This document shows, piece by piece, positions 53,764-62,475 of a stretch of DNA of 64,000 nt (the first letter of the stretch is position 1; every line of letters begins with the position of its first letter). The notes under the pieces were generated by a model. That model had not been told where the DNA came from and searched no databases. It was given only the letters and a program-made list of their open reading frames with translations. The position numbers were made by a program, and so were the translations under genes. Source of the stretch: Pseudomonadota bacterium (lineage in GTDB: Bacteria; Pseudomonadota; Alphaproteobacteria; Rhizobiales; MH13); assembly GCA_039024915.1 (NCBI GenBank), contig JBCCPK010000007.1, positions 62,001-126,000 on the forward strand. Direction: 5' to 3'.

Positions 53764-56700
53764 ATGTCTTTGCTTGCATCGCTCACCCACAAGACCCGCT
53801 ACACCTACGACCGGCCGGTGACGCTGGGTCCCCAACTCATCCGTCTCCGTCCAGCGCCACACGCTCGCTCGCGCATTGCATCCTACGCTCTTACGGTTGG
53901 GCCAGATAACCACTTCATAAACTGGCAGCAGGACCCCCATGGAAACTGGGCAGCCCGCATCGTCTTCCCGGAGCCGGTCACCGAGTTTTCAATCGAGGTC
54001 GACTTGCTGGCGGATATGGCCATCATCAATCCGTTCGATTTCTTCATCGATCCCGACAGCGAAGAACTGCCGATAAGCTACACCGAGCAGCAACGGATTG
54101 ACCTTGATGCCTTTATGCACACCGAGCCGCAAGGCGAATTATTTGAAGCGCTGTTAAAGGAAATCGATATAAGTACCCAAAATACAACGGATTTTCTTGT
54201 TGGACTGAATCAGAAAATTGCGCAACGCGTCGCTTATATCATCCGAATGGAGCCAGGCGTGCAGACCCCTGAGCAGACCCTGAAAACCGGTCAGGGGTCT
54301 TGCCGCGACTCATCTTGGTTGCTCGTCCACATCCTCCGCAGGCTCGGCTTTGCTGCGCGTTTCACCTCAGGCTACCTTATTCAGCTCAAGCCGGACGAAA
54401 AAGCGCTCGAAGGACCGTCAGGTACCGATCACGACTTTACCGATCTGCACGCATGGACCGAGGTTTACATACCCGGTGCGGGTTGGATCGGCCTTGACCC
54501 TACGTCAGGGCTCTTGTGCGGTGAGAGCCATATCCCTCTTGCCGGCACGCCGCATTATCAAAGCGCAGCGCCCATCGAAGGCAAGGCAAGCTCCGCGAAT
54601 GTGGATTTCCACTTCGATATGCGCGTCGCGCGTGTCGATGAGCGGCCTCGCGTCACGGCACCGATTGCCGATGATGCCTGGGACGAACTGATCAAGGTTG
54701 GCGATGCGGTCGACGATGTCCTGAGCGAGCAGGATGTTCGTCTCACCATGGGTGGCGAGCCCACCTTCATTTCGATTGACGATCTCGAAGGCGAAGAGTG
54801 GAACACCTCGGCCGTTGGCCCAACAAAGCGCAGTTTTGCCGATAAGTTGACGCACCGCCTTGCTGAACGTTTCGCCCCAGGTGGCTTCCTCCACTATGGG
54901 CAGGGAAAATGGTATCCCGGCGAGAGCCTGCCACGATGGACGTTTGCGATTTACTGGCGCAAGGACGGCGAGCCGATCTGGCAAGACCGCAGTCTGTTTG
55001 CCCGCGAAGACCATGACCAGGTTCTTTCGGACGAGGACGCTCCACAGGCCGCAGAAAAGGTCCTCAGGGCGGTTGCCCAGGGGCTGGATGTGGACCCGGA
55101 CCATGTCAACGCAGCCTATGAAGACCCCGCAACCTGGCTCATCAAGGAAGCCAACCTGCCGACCAATGTCTCGCCCAGTGATAGCAAACTGACCAACCCT
55201 GAAGACCGCGCGCGCATCGCCCGCGTTTTCGACCGCGGCCTCGACAAACCCACCGGTTACGTCCTGCCCATTCAGCGATGGCAGACCCGCGCAGACCCAC
55301 CGCGTTGGATGTCCGAGCGATGGGAAACCCGTCGTGAGAAGCTGTTCCTCATTCCCGGCGATAGTCCGGTCGGCTACCGTTTGCCGCTTGAATCGCTTCC
55401 GTTCGTTCCCGCGTCTCAATACCCGTTCATCGAGCCAGATGACACCTTGGCCGAACGCCCTGATCTTCCCTCACCCGCAGACCTGCAGCACAGGGTGACC
55501 GCGCCAGCAGGGCAAGACGGCTCGCCGACGCAAGCGATCCACGAGCAGTCGCTGGACGGCGAAGGGCGATACAAGGTGCGTACGGCTCTCACGATTGAGG
55601 TGCGAGATGGCAAGCTCTGCGCCTTCATGCCCCCAACCAAAAATGCCGAAGACTATCTGGAACTCCTCACAGCCGTGGAAACGGCAGCTGCCGATACCGG
55701 CTACAAGGTGCAAATCGAAGGCTATCATCCACCCGCAGATCCTCGGCTCAACGTGATAAAGGTTGCGCCTGATCCAGGTGTGATTGAAGTCAATATTCAT
55801 CCCGCCTCAGGATGGCGTGATGCCGTTGAAATCACTGAGGCCGTCTATGAGGAGGCCCGCCTCACCCGTCTTGGGACCAACAAGTATATGGTCGATGGAC
55901 GCCACACCGGTTCAGGCGGAGGCAACCACGTCGTGGTTGGCGCCTCGAAACCGGCCGACAGTCCATTTCTGCGCCGCCCAGACCTTCTCAAGAGCCTGAT
56001 CACCTACTGGCAGAGACACCCATCGCTTTCCTACCTGTTCGCGGGCCTGTTCATTGGGCCGACGAGCCAAGCGCCGAGGGTCGATGAGGCACGCCACGAC
56101 ACGCTCTACGAGCTCGAAATCGCCATGGCCCAAGTGCCGCCGCCAGATGACAATGGCGCGCCGCCGCCATGGTTGGTCGACCGCTTGTTTCGCGACCTTC
56201 TGACAGATGTGACCGGCAATACGCATCGCGCGGAAATTTGCATCGATAAACTGTACTCACCCGATGGGCCGACAGGCCGGTTAGGTTTGGTGGAGTTTCG
56301 TTCTTTCGAGATGCCACCAACAGCACGTATGAGCCTTGCACAACAGCTCCTTATCCGTGCGATTATCGCCATGCTGTGGCGCGAGCCGGTCGGCCCTCCT
56401 TTGGCAAGATGGGGCACGGCACTTCATGACCGGTTTATGCTGGGATCGTTTCTCTGGGAGGATTTCCTTGATGTCATCCGCGATCTGAACGGCGCAGGCT
56501 TTGCGATCAATCCAAGCTGGTACCTTGCCCAGTACGAATTCCGCTTCCCGCACTTCGGCGCGATCCACACGCAAGGTTTGAGCCTGACGGTGCGCGGAGC
56601 GCTTGAGCCTTGGCACGTGCTGGGCGAAGAGGGAGCTGTTGGTGGGACCGCGCGCTATGTGGATAGCTCAGTGGAACGCCTGGAAGTTGCTGTAACCGGG

Positions 56701-57108
56701 CTCAACCCAGCTCGTCACCTGATCACGTGCAACGGCCGTCAGGTCCCCATGCACGCAACAGGCTCGGGGGGCCATGCCGGTGGGGTCCGCTACAAAGCAT
56801 GGCAACCGGCGCGTGGTCTGCACCCCACAATCAAGGTCCATGCACCCCTCACCTTTGACATCGTCGACAGCTGGAACGGGCGTGCATTGGCGGGCTGTCG
56901 TTATCATGTCGGCCATCCCGGTGGTCGAAACTATGAGACCCCGCCCGTCAACGCCTATGAGGCGCAGGCTCGGCGGCTATCCCGCTTCGAGGATATGGGC
57001 CACACGCCCGGTGCGATTCGCGTTCCTCGCGAAACCCCAAACCCAAGCTTTCCGTACACGCTCGACCTTCGCACACCCGCACCAAACATGTCGGACACCG
57101 GACATTGA
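53764..57108 (+). CDS. Transglutaminase-like protein fused to DUF2126
   Basis: The protein has 1114 residues. An N-terminal beta domain ([20 protein letters not shown]) is followed by a transglutaminase core with the catalytic triad: Cys near 180 ([16 protein letters not shown]), His near 229 ([14 protein letters not shown]) and Asp near 243 (GLDPTSGL). From about 300 to the end is DUF2126 (COG4196), with [20 protein letters not shown] and [20 protein letters not shown]. Together with the next two genes it forms a widely conserved but uncharacterised set thought to cleave or ligate peptide bonds. ATG at 53764 fits the family; TTG at 53749 is possible. The stop overlaps the next start. Confidence 0.9.
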   Translation: MSLLASLTHKTRYTYDRPVTLGPQLIRLRPAPHARSRIASYALTVGPDNHFINWQQDPHGNWAARIVFPEPVTEFSIEVDLLADMAIINPFDFFIDPDSEELPISYTEQQRIDLDAFMHTEPQGELFEALLKEIDISTQNTTDFLVGLNQKIAQRVAYIIRMEPGVQTPEQTLKTGQGSCRDSSWLLVHILRRLGFAARFTSGYLIQLKPDEKALEGPSGTDHDFTDLHAWTEVYIPGAGWIGLDPTSGLLCGESHIPLAGTPHYQSAAPIEGKASSANVDFHFDMRVARVDERPRVTAPIADDAWDELIKVGDAVDDVLSEQDVRLTMGGEPTFISIDDLEGEEWNTSAVGPTKRSFADKLTHRLAERFAPGGFLHYGQGKWYPGESLPRWTFAIYWRKDGEPIWQDRSLFAREDHDQVLSDEDAPQAAEKVLRAVAQGLDVDPDHVNAAYEDPATWLIKEANLPTNVSPSDSKLTNPEDRARIARVFDRGLDKPTGYVLPIQRWQTRADPPRWMSERWETRREKLFLIPGDSPVGYRLPLESLPFVPASQYPFIEPDDTLAERPDLPSPADLQHRVTAPAGQDGSPTQAIHEQSLDGEGRYKVRTALTIEVRDGKLCAFMPPTKNAEDYLELLTAVETAAADTGYKVQIEGYHPPADPRLNVIKVAPDPGVIEVNIHPASGWRDAVEITEAVYEEARLTRLGTNKYMVDGRHTGSGGGNHVVVGASKPADSPFLRRPDLLKSLITYWQRHPSLSYLFAGLFIGPTSQAPRVDEARHDTLYELEIAMAQVPPPDDNGAPPPWLVDRLFRDLLTDVTGNTHRAEICIDKLYSPDGPTGRLGLVEFRSFEMPPTARMSLAQQLLIRAIIAMLWREPVGPPLARWGTALHDRFMLGSFLWEDFLDVIRDLNGAGFAINPSWYLAQYEFRFPHFGAIHTQGLSLTVRGALEPWHVLGEEGAVGGTARYVDSSVERLEVAVTGLNPARHLITCNGRQVPMHATGSGGHAGGVRYKAWQPARGLHPTIKVHAPLTFDIVDSWNGRALAGCRYHVGHPGGRNYETPPVNAYEAQARRLSRFEDMGHTPGAIRVPRETPNPSFPYTLDLRTPAPNMSDTGH

Positions 57109-59573
57109 GCGCCAACGCAGTCATCTCCGCTGGCAACACGGAGATCGGCAAAAGCTGGCTTGAGGGCTACGCACCACCTTCAGGTGGTTGGGACGAATGC
57201 GTTGACGCAAACGGCCAAGTCCGCCCTCATTGGCGGGACGCTATAGACATATGGGAGCACCGAGGCGCTGAAGGCCGCGCACGTCGCCGATCAGCTGCCG
57301 ACCGTTATCTGCGGGATAATGGCGTCGGGCACCGGATCTATGGAGATGGTGAGGAAGCTCAGCGCCCCTGGCCGCTGAGCCATGTACCTCTCATCATCGA
57401 TGCTGATGAATGGGCCATGTTGCAAGACGGGCTGATCCAGCGAGCCCATCTGCTCGAAGCGGTCATCGCTGACCTATACGGGCCGCAAAAACTTATCAGG
57501 GACGGCGCGCTGCCCGCCCCGCTGGTTGCAGCAAGTCCGGGCTTCTTGAGGCCTTTGGTCGGCGTCGAGCCGCTCGGCGGCTACCACCTGCATACGATAG
57601 CCGTCGAACTGGGCCGCGGACCGGATGGGCGCTGGTGGGTTCTGGGAGACAGAACCCAGGCGCCTTCGGGCATGGGCTACGCGTTGGAAAACCGCATCGC
57701 ACTGAGCCGTGGGGTAGGAAACGACCTGACCGAGCTTCAGGTCGAACGGCTTGCTCCGTTCTTTCAGACGCTGCGCGCCACGCTTGGAGGCATGTCCAGC
57801 CCGCAAACCGCACGCGTGGGTTTACTGACGCCCGGCCTGTTCAGCCAGACCTATTACGAACAGGCGTTCTTGGCGCGCTATCTTGGCTTTCTGCTTCTTG
57901 AGGGCGGGGACCTCATCATGCAGGACGATGCGCTTTTCATCAGGACGGTGCGCGGCCTGCGGCCTCTTGACGTGCTCTGGCGTAGGCTGGACGCGGATTT
58001 CTGCGATCCGCTTGAGCTTCGCGGGGACAGCCAGCTCGGTGTACCGGGTCTTGTACGGGCCGTCCGCGCCGGGAACCTTGTATGTGCCAACGCGCTGGGT
58101 GCGGGCCTTCTCGAGAGCCGTTTTTTCATGGCGTTTGCCCCGGCCCTATCGCGCCGCCTTCTGCACGAGGTTCTGCGCATTCCGAACATTGCAACGTGGT
58201 GGTTAGGCGACGAACGCGCCGCCGCGCGCGCTCAGTCAACGGACGTGGCAACGGTGCGGCTAAGCGCCGTGGGATCAGGTTTGCCGGTGGACGGTGCGCA
58301 AGCGATCGACCAGCCGATCAGCGGTTCCCAGGGCGTTGGCCAACTTCCCGATGCGTTATCCGTCATGCAGGAAGTGGTCCGGCTGTCCACGCTACCCAGC
58401 CGGGCTCCCCTCGATGATGGCGGATCAGACGTTGCGGCAGGCGTAAGCCCGCGTCCATGCACATTGCGCGTGTTCCTCGTGCGCAACGGCCCCGATTGGG
58501 TGGTTATGCCGGGCGGCTTTTGCCGCGTTGCGGAAACCGCCGACACCCGGGCATTGTCGATGCAAGATGGCAGCCGCTCGGCAGACGTCTGGGTACGTTC
58601 GGCCAACCCGATCGCACCGGCGTCACTCTTGCCGTCACCCAGCACGGTATCGATCCGTCGCCTTCCGGGCACTTTGCCAGCTCGGGCAGCGGATAACCTC
58701 TTTTGGCTCGGCCGGTATGCCGAGCGCGCGCAATTGTCGATCCGCCTTACGCGGGCGCATCTCAACCGGCGCCTGGAGGGTGAGGCTTTCGACGACCCTA
58801 CATTGGCGTTTAGCGAACGCCAGCTGGCCCTTTGGGGCGTTAAAGGGCTCGAGAGCGATGACCTTTTCGAACGAGCGCTGATGCCGAACATTGATCGGGC
58901 ACATCAGGCCGCATCGTCGATCAGGGATCGCTTCTCGCCAGACGCCTGGCAGATCCTCAACCGGTTTGTCGATCAGAACGGAAGGGGCGAACTGAGGCAG
59001 CTGGGCGCACTTGAACGTGCAGATGCTGCGTTGACCATGCTTGCCGCCTTCACCGGCCTGATTGCAGACAATATGGTCCGCCTTATCGGCTGGCGGTTCC
59101 TGAAAATTGGCCAGCGGCTTGAACGCGCAATTGGCACCAACCAACTGGCGCAAACGCTCCTCGACCCCAAAGCACCGCGCGAAGCGCTCGATCTATTGCT
59201 TGAAGTGGCCGACAGTACGATGAGCTACCGCCAGCGCTATTCCGTGCAGACAGAGCACCGTTCCGTCGCCGACATCGTGATCCTTGACCCAAATAATCCA
59301 AGGTCCGTCGTGTTTCAGTTGGAGCGGATGCATCGACACATCAATGAAATCACCGATCACAAGGCATTCGATCAAACCAGCGACTTGCAGAAGCAATCCT
59401 TTGGCCTTTGGGCAAATCTGCACGCGTTGAGCATTGAAGACCTTCCCGTCTCCGCGCACCACGACCTGGACAAGGCACTGAACAGCCTGTCCCAGGCAAT
59501 CAGCGACACGTACCTTATTGCGCTCGACCGCCGGGGCAATCGGGGCGGTCTGCAGACTTCGGGGCCAATTTGA
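57105..59573 (+). CDS. Circularly permuted ATP-grasp protein fused to an alpha-E domain
   Basis: The protein has 822 residues. About 1-480 is the circularly permuted ATP-grasp type 2 domain (COG2308): [40 protein letters not shown] and [20 protein letters not shown] are clear. About 530-815 is the alpha-E domain (COG2307): [20 protein letters not shown] and [20 protein letters not shown]. These are two genes in many bacteria, fused here. By fold it should form amide bonds with ATP. The TTG start overlaps the upstream stop (TTGA), and the stop overlaps the next start, so all three genes are translationally coupled. Confidence 0.9.
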   Translation: MSANAVISAGNTEIGKSWLEGYAPPSGGWDECVDANGQVRPHWRDAIDIWEHRGAEGRARRRSAADRYLRDNGVGHRIYGDGEEAQRPWPLSHVPLIIDADEWAMLQDGLIQRAHLLEAVIADLYGPQKLIRDGALPAPLVAASPGFLRPLVGVEPLGGYHLHTIAVELGRGPDGRWWVLGDRTQAPSGMGYALENRIALSRGVGNDLTELQVERLAPFFQTLRATLGGMSSPQTARVGLLTPGLFSQTYYEQAFLARYLGFLLLEGGDLIMQDDALFIRTVRGLRPLDVLWRRLDADFCDPLELRGDSQLGVPGLVRAVRAGNLVCANALGAGLLESRFFMAFAPALSRRLLHEVLRIPNIATWWLGDERAAARAQSTDVATVRLSAVGSGLPVDGAQAIDQPISGSQGVGQLPDALSVMQEVVRLSTLPSRAPLDDGGSDVAAGVSPRPCTLRVFLVRNGPDWVVMPGGFCRVAETADTRALSMQDGSRSADVWVRSANPIAPASLLPSPSTVSIRRLPGTLPARAADNLFWLGRYAERAQLSIRLTRAHLNRRLEGEAFDDPTLAFSERQLALWGVKGLESDDLFERALMPNIDRAHQAASSIRDRFSPDAWQILNRFVDQNGRGELRQLGALERADAALTMLAAFTGLIADNMVRLIGWRFLKIGQRLERAIGTNQLAQTLLDPKAPREALDLLLEVADSTMSYRQRYSVQTEHRSVADIVILDPNNPRSVVFQLERMHRHINEITDHKAFDQTSDLQKQSFGLWANLHALSIEDLPVSAHHDLDKALNSLSQAISDTYLIALDRRGNRGGLQTSGPI

Positions 59574-60505
59574 TGCGCGCCTACTCTGTGCGGTTCGCCA
59601 GCACCTACAATTACTCCGCGCCTGCTCGCAACAGCCTGCATGCAGCACGGCTTATGCCCGTTACCAGCGCTTTGCAGACCGTATCCAGTGCAAGGCTCGA
59701 TGTTACGCCGCGCCCTTCCAGCAGCTCCATTCGCAACGATTTTTTCGGGAATGCCGTCAATTGGTTTCGACTGGATGAACCCCATGACGAGCTCATATTG
59801 ACCATGACCGCGAACATCAAAGTATCCGACCCGGTCACCGCGTCTGCGCCGCGATCAACATGCGGCGAAATTGCAAATAAAGCGCGAAGTTTACCAAGTC
59901 TGTCGGCGGATGCCCCGGCACACTATCTTGCCGAGACAATGTTCACGCGCGCGGACCCTCAGCTGGTTGAGTTTGCCAGAGCACACCTGTCTACGGACGC
60001 TCCAATTCTGACGGCCGCCCAAAGTCTTTGCACCGCATTGAAAGAAGAAGTCCGGTACGATCCTGAGGCGACAGATGTCACAACCACCGCTGCCGATGCT
60101 TTCGCTGCCCGCGCAGGCGTGTGCCAGGATTTCGCACATATTTTCATTGCCGCCAGTTGCAATAGCGGCGTTCCAGCCCGTTACGTAACGGGATATCTTC
60201 GGACGCTCCCGCCGCCTGGCCAACCAAAGCTCGAAGGCGCGGATGCAATGCATGCCTGGGTGGCAGTCTGGGCGGGCACTGACGTCGGCTGGATCGAGTT
60301 CGACCCCACCAACGGCTGTATCGTCGCTGACGATCATGTGCGTGTTGCGGTCGGGCGGGATCACCGCGATACAACCCCGGTCAGTGGGCATCTTCTTGCC
60401 AGCGGAAAGCAGAGGCATACCGTTGCGGTGGACGTAACAGAGATCAGGCCGGAGGAACCAGGGTCGACCGTCATGAGACTGCCAGCGGCGCATACCTCAG
60501 ATTAA
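59573..60505 (+). CDS. Second transglutaminase-like protein of the ATP-grasp cluster
   Basis: The protein has 310 residues. It has the N-terminal beta domain (VRFASTYNYSAPARNSLHAA) and a transglutaminase core with Cys in GVCQDFAHIFIA, His in DAMHAWVAVW and Asp in WIEFDPTNGC, so the triad is intact. It is third in the coupled unit (TGATG overlap with the previous stop). The last 35 bases overlap the convergent GntR gene. Confidence 0.9.
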   Translation: MRAYSVRFASTYNYSAPARNSLHAARLMPVTSALQTVSSARLDVTPRPSSSSIRNDFFGNAVNWFRLDEPHDELILTMTANIKVSDPVTASAPRSTCGEIANKARSLPSLSADAPAHYLAETMFTRADPQLVEFARAHLSTDAPILTAAQSLCTALKEEVRYDPEATDVTTTAADAFAARAGVCQDFAHIFIAASCNSGVPARYVTGYLRTLPPPGQPKLEGADAMHAWVAVWAGTDVGWIEFDPTNGCIVADDHVRVAVGRDHRDTTPVSGHLLASGKQRHTVAVDVTEIRPEEPGSTVMRLPAAHTSD

Positions 60506-61253
60506 TCAGACTTCGTTCCAGCACAAAGATTCGCCCGTTTTGATCGACGAGCTGCGCCTGCAATCGAACCACCGAGCAGTCGGAACCGAGCTTGAGATAG
60601 CCCGCTTCTTGTTCATCGAGGTCGTGCGCCGACAGAACAACGCCCGTCCGCCGAACCAGCACCTCGGCATGTTCTCGATAGGCAACCTCGATTGAGCCGA
60701 AACGCCTGAGTGGGTCACCGAGGTTTCTGATCGGCTGTAAGCTTGCGATCCATTCGGTCAGCACAACTGGCGCTTCACGGGACCTTGTGAGCGCCTGAAC
60801 ACGCTGAACACTGTCCCAGGGTGATAATGCCAAGCTGCCGGCGTAGCTGTACCCCGCATCGATGACTTGTCGGCTTAAAACCCGCAGCTCCGCATCTTGT
60901 AAGGTCTGCTTAAGCGCGCCTGCATAGTCAGAACCCGCCGCAAGCGAAAGAAGCGGAGGCTCGTCGCCTGCAACACAAGTCCCCCTGCCCCGCGCTGCAC
61001 TGATCGCTCCGTCTTGAACCAGCAAGGCAAAGGCGCGCCGAACAGTGTGCCGGTTGACACAATAGTGCGCGGCGATATCAGCCGCCGAGGGTAGCTGCGT
61101 GCCCTCCGGCCACCTCCGGTGAACGATCTCGTCCCGAAGCGCTGAGTACAGCTTCTGCCATTTGGCCCCACCAGCCGCCTTCAAGTCGCTGAACTCATCG
61201 CTGATCCTCGGTAGGTCGGCGATGGAAAGCTTGAGCGTGCGGCGTGCGGCCAT
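60471..61253 (-). CDS. GntR-family regulator with UTRA domain
   Basis: The protein has 260 residues. A winged helix-turn-helix at about 30-95 contains KLYSALRDEIVHRRWPEGTQ and NRHTVRRAFALLVQDGAIS. The C-terminal UTRA-type ligand domain (about 110-255) has RVQALTRSREAPVVLTEWIA. It resembles PhnF-like HutC-subfamily regulators; the ligand is unknown. AGGAG lies just before the ATG. The convergent overlap with the transglutaminase gene means the two transcripts are antisense to each other at their ends. Confidence 0.88.
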   Translation of the reverse strand: MAARRTLKLSIADLPRISDEFSDLKAAGGAKWQKLYSALRDEIVHRRWPEGTQLPSAADIAAHYCVNRHTVRRAFALLVQDGAISAARGRGTCVAGDEPPLLSLAAGSDYAGALKQTLQDAELRVLSRQVIDAGYSYAGSLALSPWDSVQRVQALTRSREAPVVLTEWIASLQPIRNLGDPLRRFGSIEVAYREHAEVLVRRTGVVLSAHDLDEQEAGYLKLGSDCSVVRLQAQLVDQNGRIFVLERSLINLRYAPLAVS

Positions 61254-61420
61254 CCCATCTCCTGTCTTTGTGCGCCCGTTTCACCCGTGCTTAAGTCAGC
61301 TTCCGCATTTTAGATAGCGCCCAGTGCGGTCGGCCGCCTTTTGCGCCCCAGTCAAGCAAAGCCTGTAAGCGATAGCGATTGTTTTTAGCCACCAACGTTG
61401 AGCGATGGCGGGCAAACAGA

Positions 61421-61446
61421 AAGGGCCGCCAGATGTGGCGGCCCTT
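61421..61446 (-). terminator. Terminator after the fasciclin gene
   Basis: AAGGGCCGCC and GGCGGCCCTT form a perfect 10-bp stem around a 6-base loop. On the minus strand it is followed by TCTGTTT, so it fits as terminator of the fasciclin gene, 38 bp after its stop. Confidence 0.8.
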
Positions 61447-61483
61447 CGGGCATATGCGAGGCATTTATTGAATGCGAAAGCGC

Positions 61484-61966
61484 TTAGTGGTTGCCGTCAG
61501 GCAGCATCACGCTGTCGATCACGTGGATGATTCCATTATCGGCGACAATGTCCGCAGCGACGACGTTGGCACCATCGACCGTAACTGAGCTGTGCGACTT
61601 GCTCACGCGAAGGTTGTCAGCTGTGTTCAGGGTGCGAACGGAAATGGTGCGGCCGGGAAGATCGGTCGAGCGCAGCTCACGCGGCAGCACGTGATAGGTC
61701 AGAATGGCAACAAGCTGATCGCGGTTTTCTTCGAGCAGCAAAGAATCCACGGTACCAGCCGGCAACGCCGCAAATGCTTCATCGGTCGGAGCGAAGACTG
61801 TGATGTTGTCGGTCGAAGCAAGCGCATCGGCAAGACCCGCGGCCTGGGCAGCCGCGAGCAGAGTATTGAATGTGCCGGTCGATGCAGCGGTCTCAACAAT
61901 GTTGGCAGCCTGAGCGCCGGAGGCGATTGCCGAAGCACCGGCGATGGCTAGAAGCAGCTTACGCAT
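61484..61966 (-). CDS. Secreted single-domain fasciclin (FAS1) protein
   Basis: The 160-residue precursor has a signal peptide (LLLAIAGASAIASGAQAANI). One FAS1 domain fills the rest: TFNTLLAAAQAAGLADALAS, then ITVFAPTDEAFAALPAGTVD (the H1 motif), YHVLP and NGIIHVIDSVMLP (the H2 motif). FAS1 proteins mediate adhesion or bind small hydrophobic ligands. ATG at 61966 with GGAG 8 bases upstream is preferred over the frame reaching 62029. Confidence 0.93.
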   Translation of the reverse strand: MRKLLLAIAGASAIASGAQAANIVETAASTGTFNTLLAAAQAAGLADALASTDNITVFAPTDEAFAALPAGTVDSLLLEENRDQLVAILTYHVLPRELRSTDLPGRTISVRTLNTADNLRVSKSHSSVTVDGANVVAADIVADNGIIHVIDSVMLPDGNH

Positions 61967-62475
61967 AATATATTCTCCTGTTTCCCGCAGCTTTTGCCGC
62001 GACGGAGCCAGCGCGGGTGCGCCGGTCATGGTTGGAATGGCGGCGGGGCGACCGCCGCTAGGACGTGGGAAAATACGCCACGTCCTCGATCTGGATCACG
62101 CGTTCACAGATCCGTGATCGACCCGTGAGCAGATTTCGCGCGCGGCGAAGGCATTGCTACGCGGAAAGATCTGCCCAGAACGAAAGGGTTGAACCGGTCA
62201 AACTGATCAAGGGCCAAAAGGTCGGGGGTGAGGTGCGTCAACCCTTTCCGACGGCAAGGTAAGCCCAGCATCGCGACCACCCAAACTAGCTTTCGGCAGC
62301 GTCCAGGGCCCCTTGAACCCACCCCAAGGGTTAGTGACTAGTCCCAATTTCCAGTAGCAAAATAGCCCGTTACAATCCCATACCATTACATATCGGGAGG
62401 TGCGCGCAGCGTTCAGGCGCATTGGCGTGCACCGCAGCAAATACAAAGCTGACTTCAAGAGGCATGGCGAGAACG
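61967..62475. other. 509-bp intergenic region with three inverted repeats, no gene seen
   Basis: No open frame here has a ribosome binding site or recognisable product. Near the fasciclin side three inverted repeats lie in a row: GCGGCGG/CCGCCGC (62040-62058), AGGACGTGG/CCACGTCCT (62060-62086) and GATCACG/CGTGATC (62094-62119). The right half (62120-62475) contains only short overlapping frames, and probably the promoter and leader of acnB. Confidence 0.55.
62060..62086. repeat. Perfect 9-bp inverted repeat upstream of fasciclin gene
   Basis: AGGACGTGG and CCACGTCCT are separated by 9 bases. It lies about 95 bp upstream of the fasciclin start, the middle of three adjacent inverted repeats. 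No T run follows on either strand, so an operator or mRNA-leader hairpin is more likely than a terminator. Confidence 0.5.

Noticed and set aside
62104-62458. Short minus-strand frames between the fasciclin and acnB genes
   Set aside because: They lack ribosome binding sites and protein-like composition; the region is treated as intergenic.
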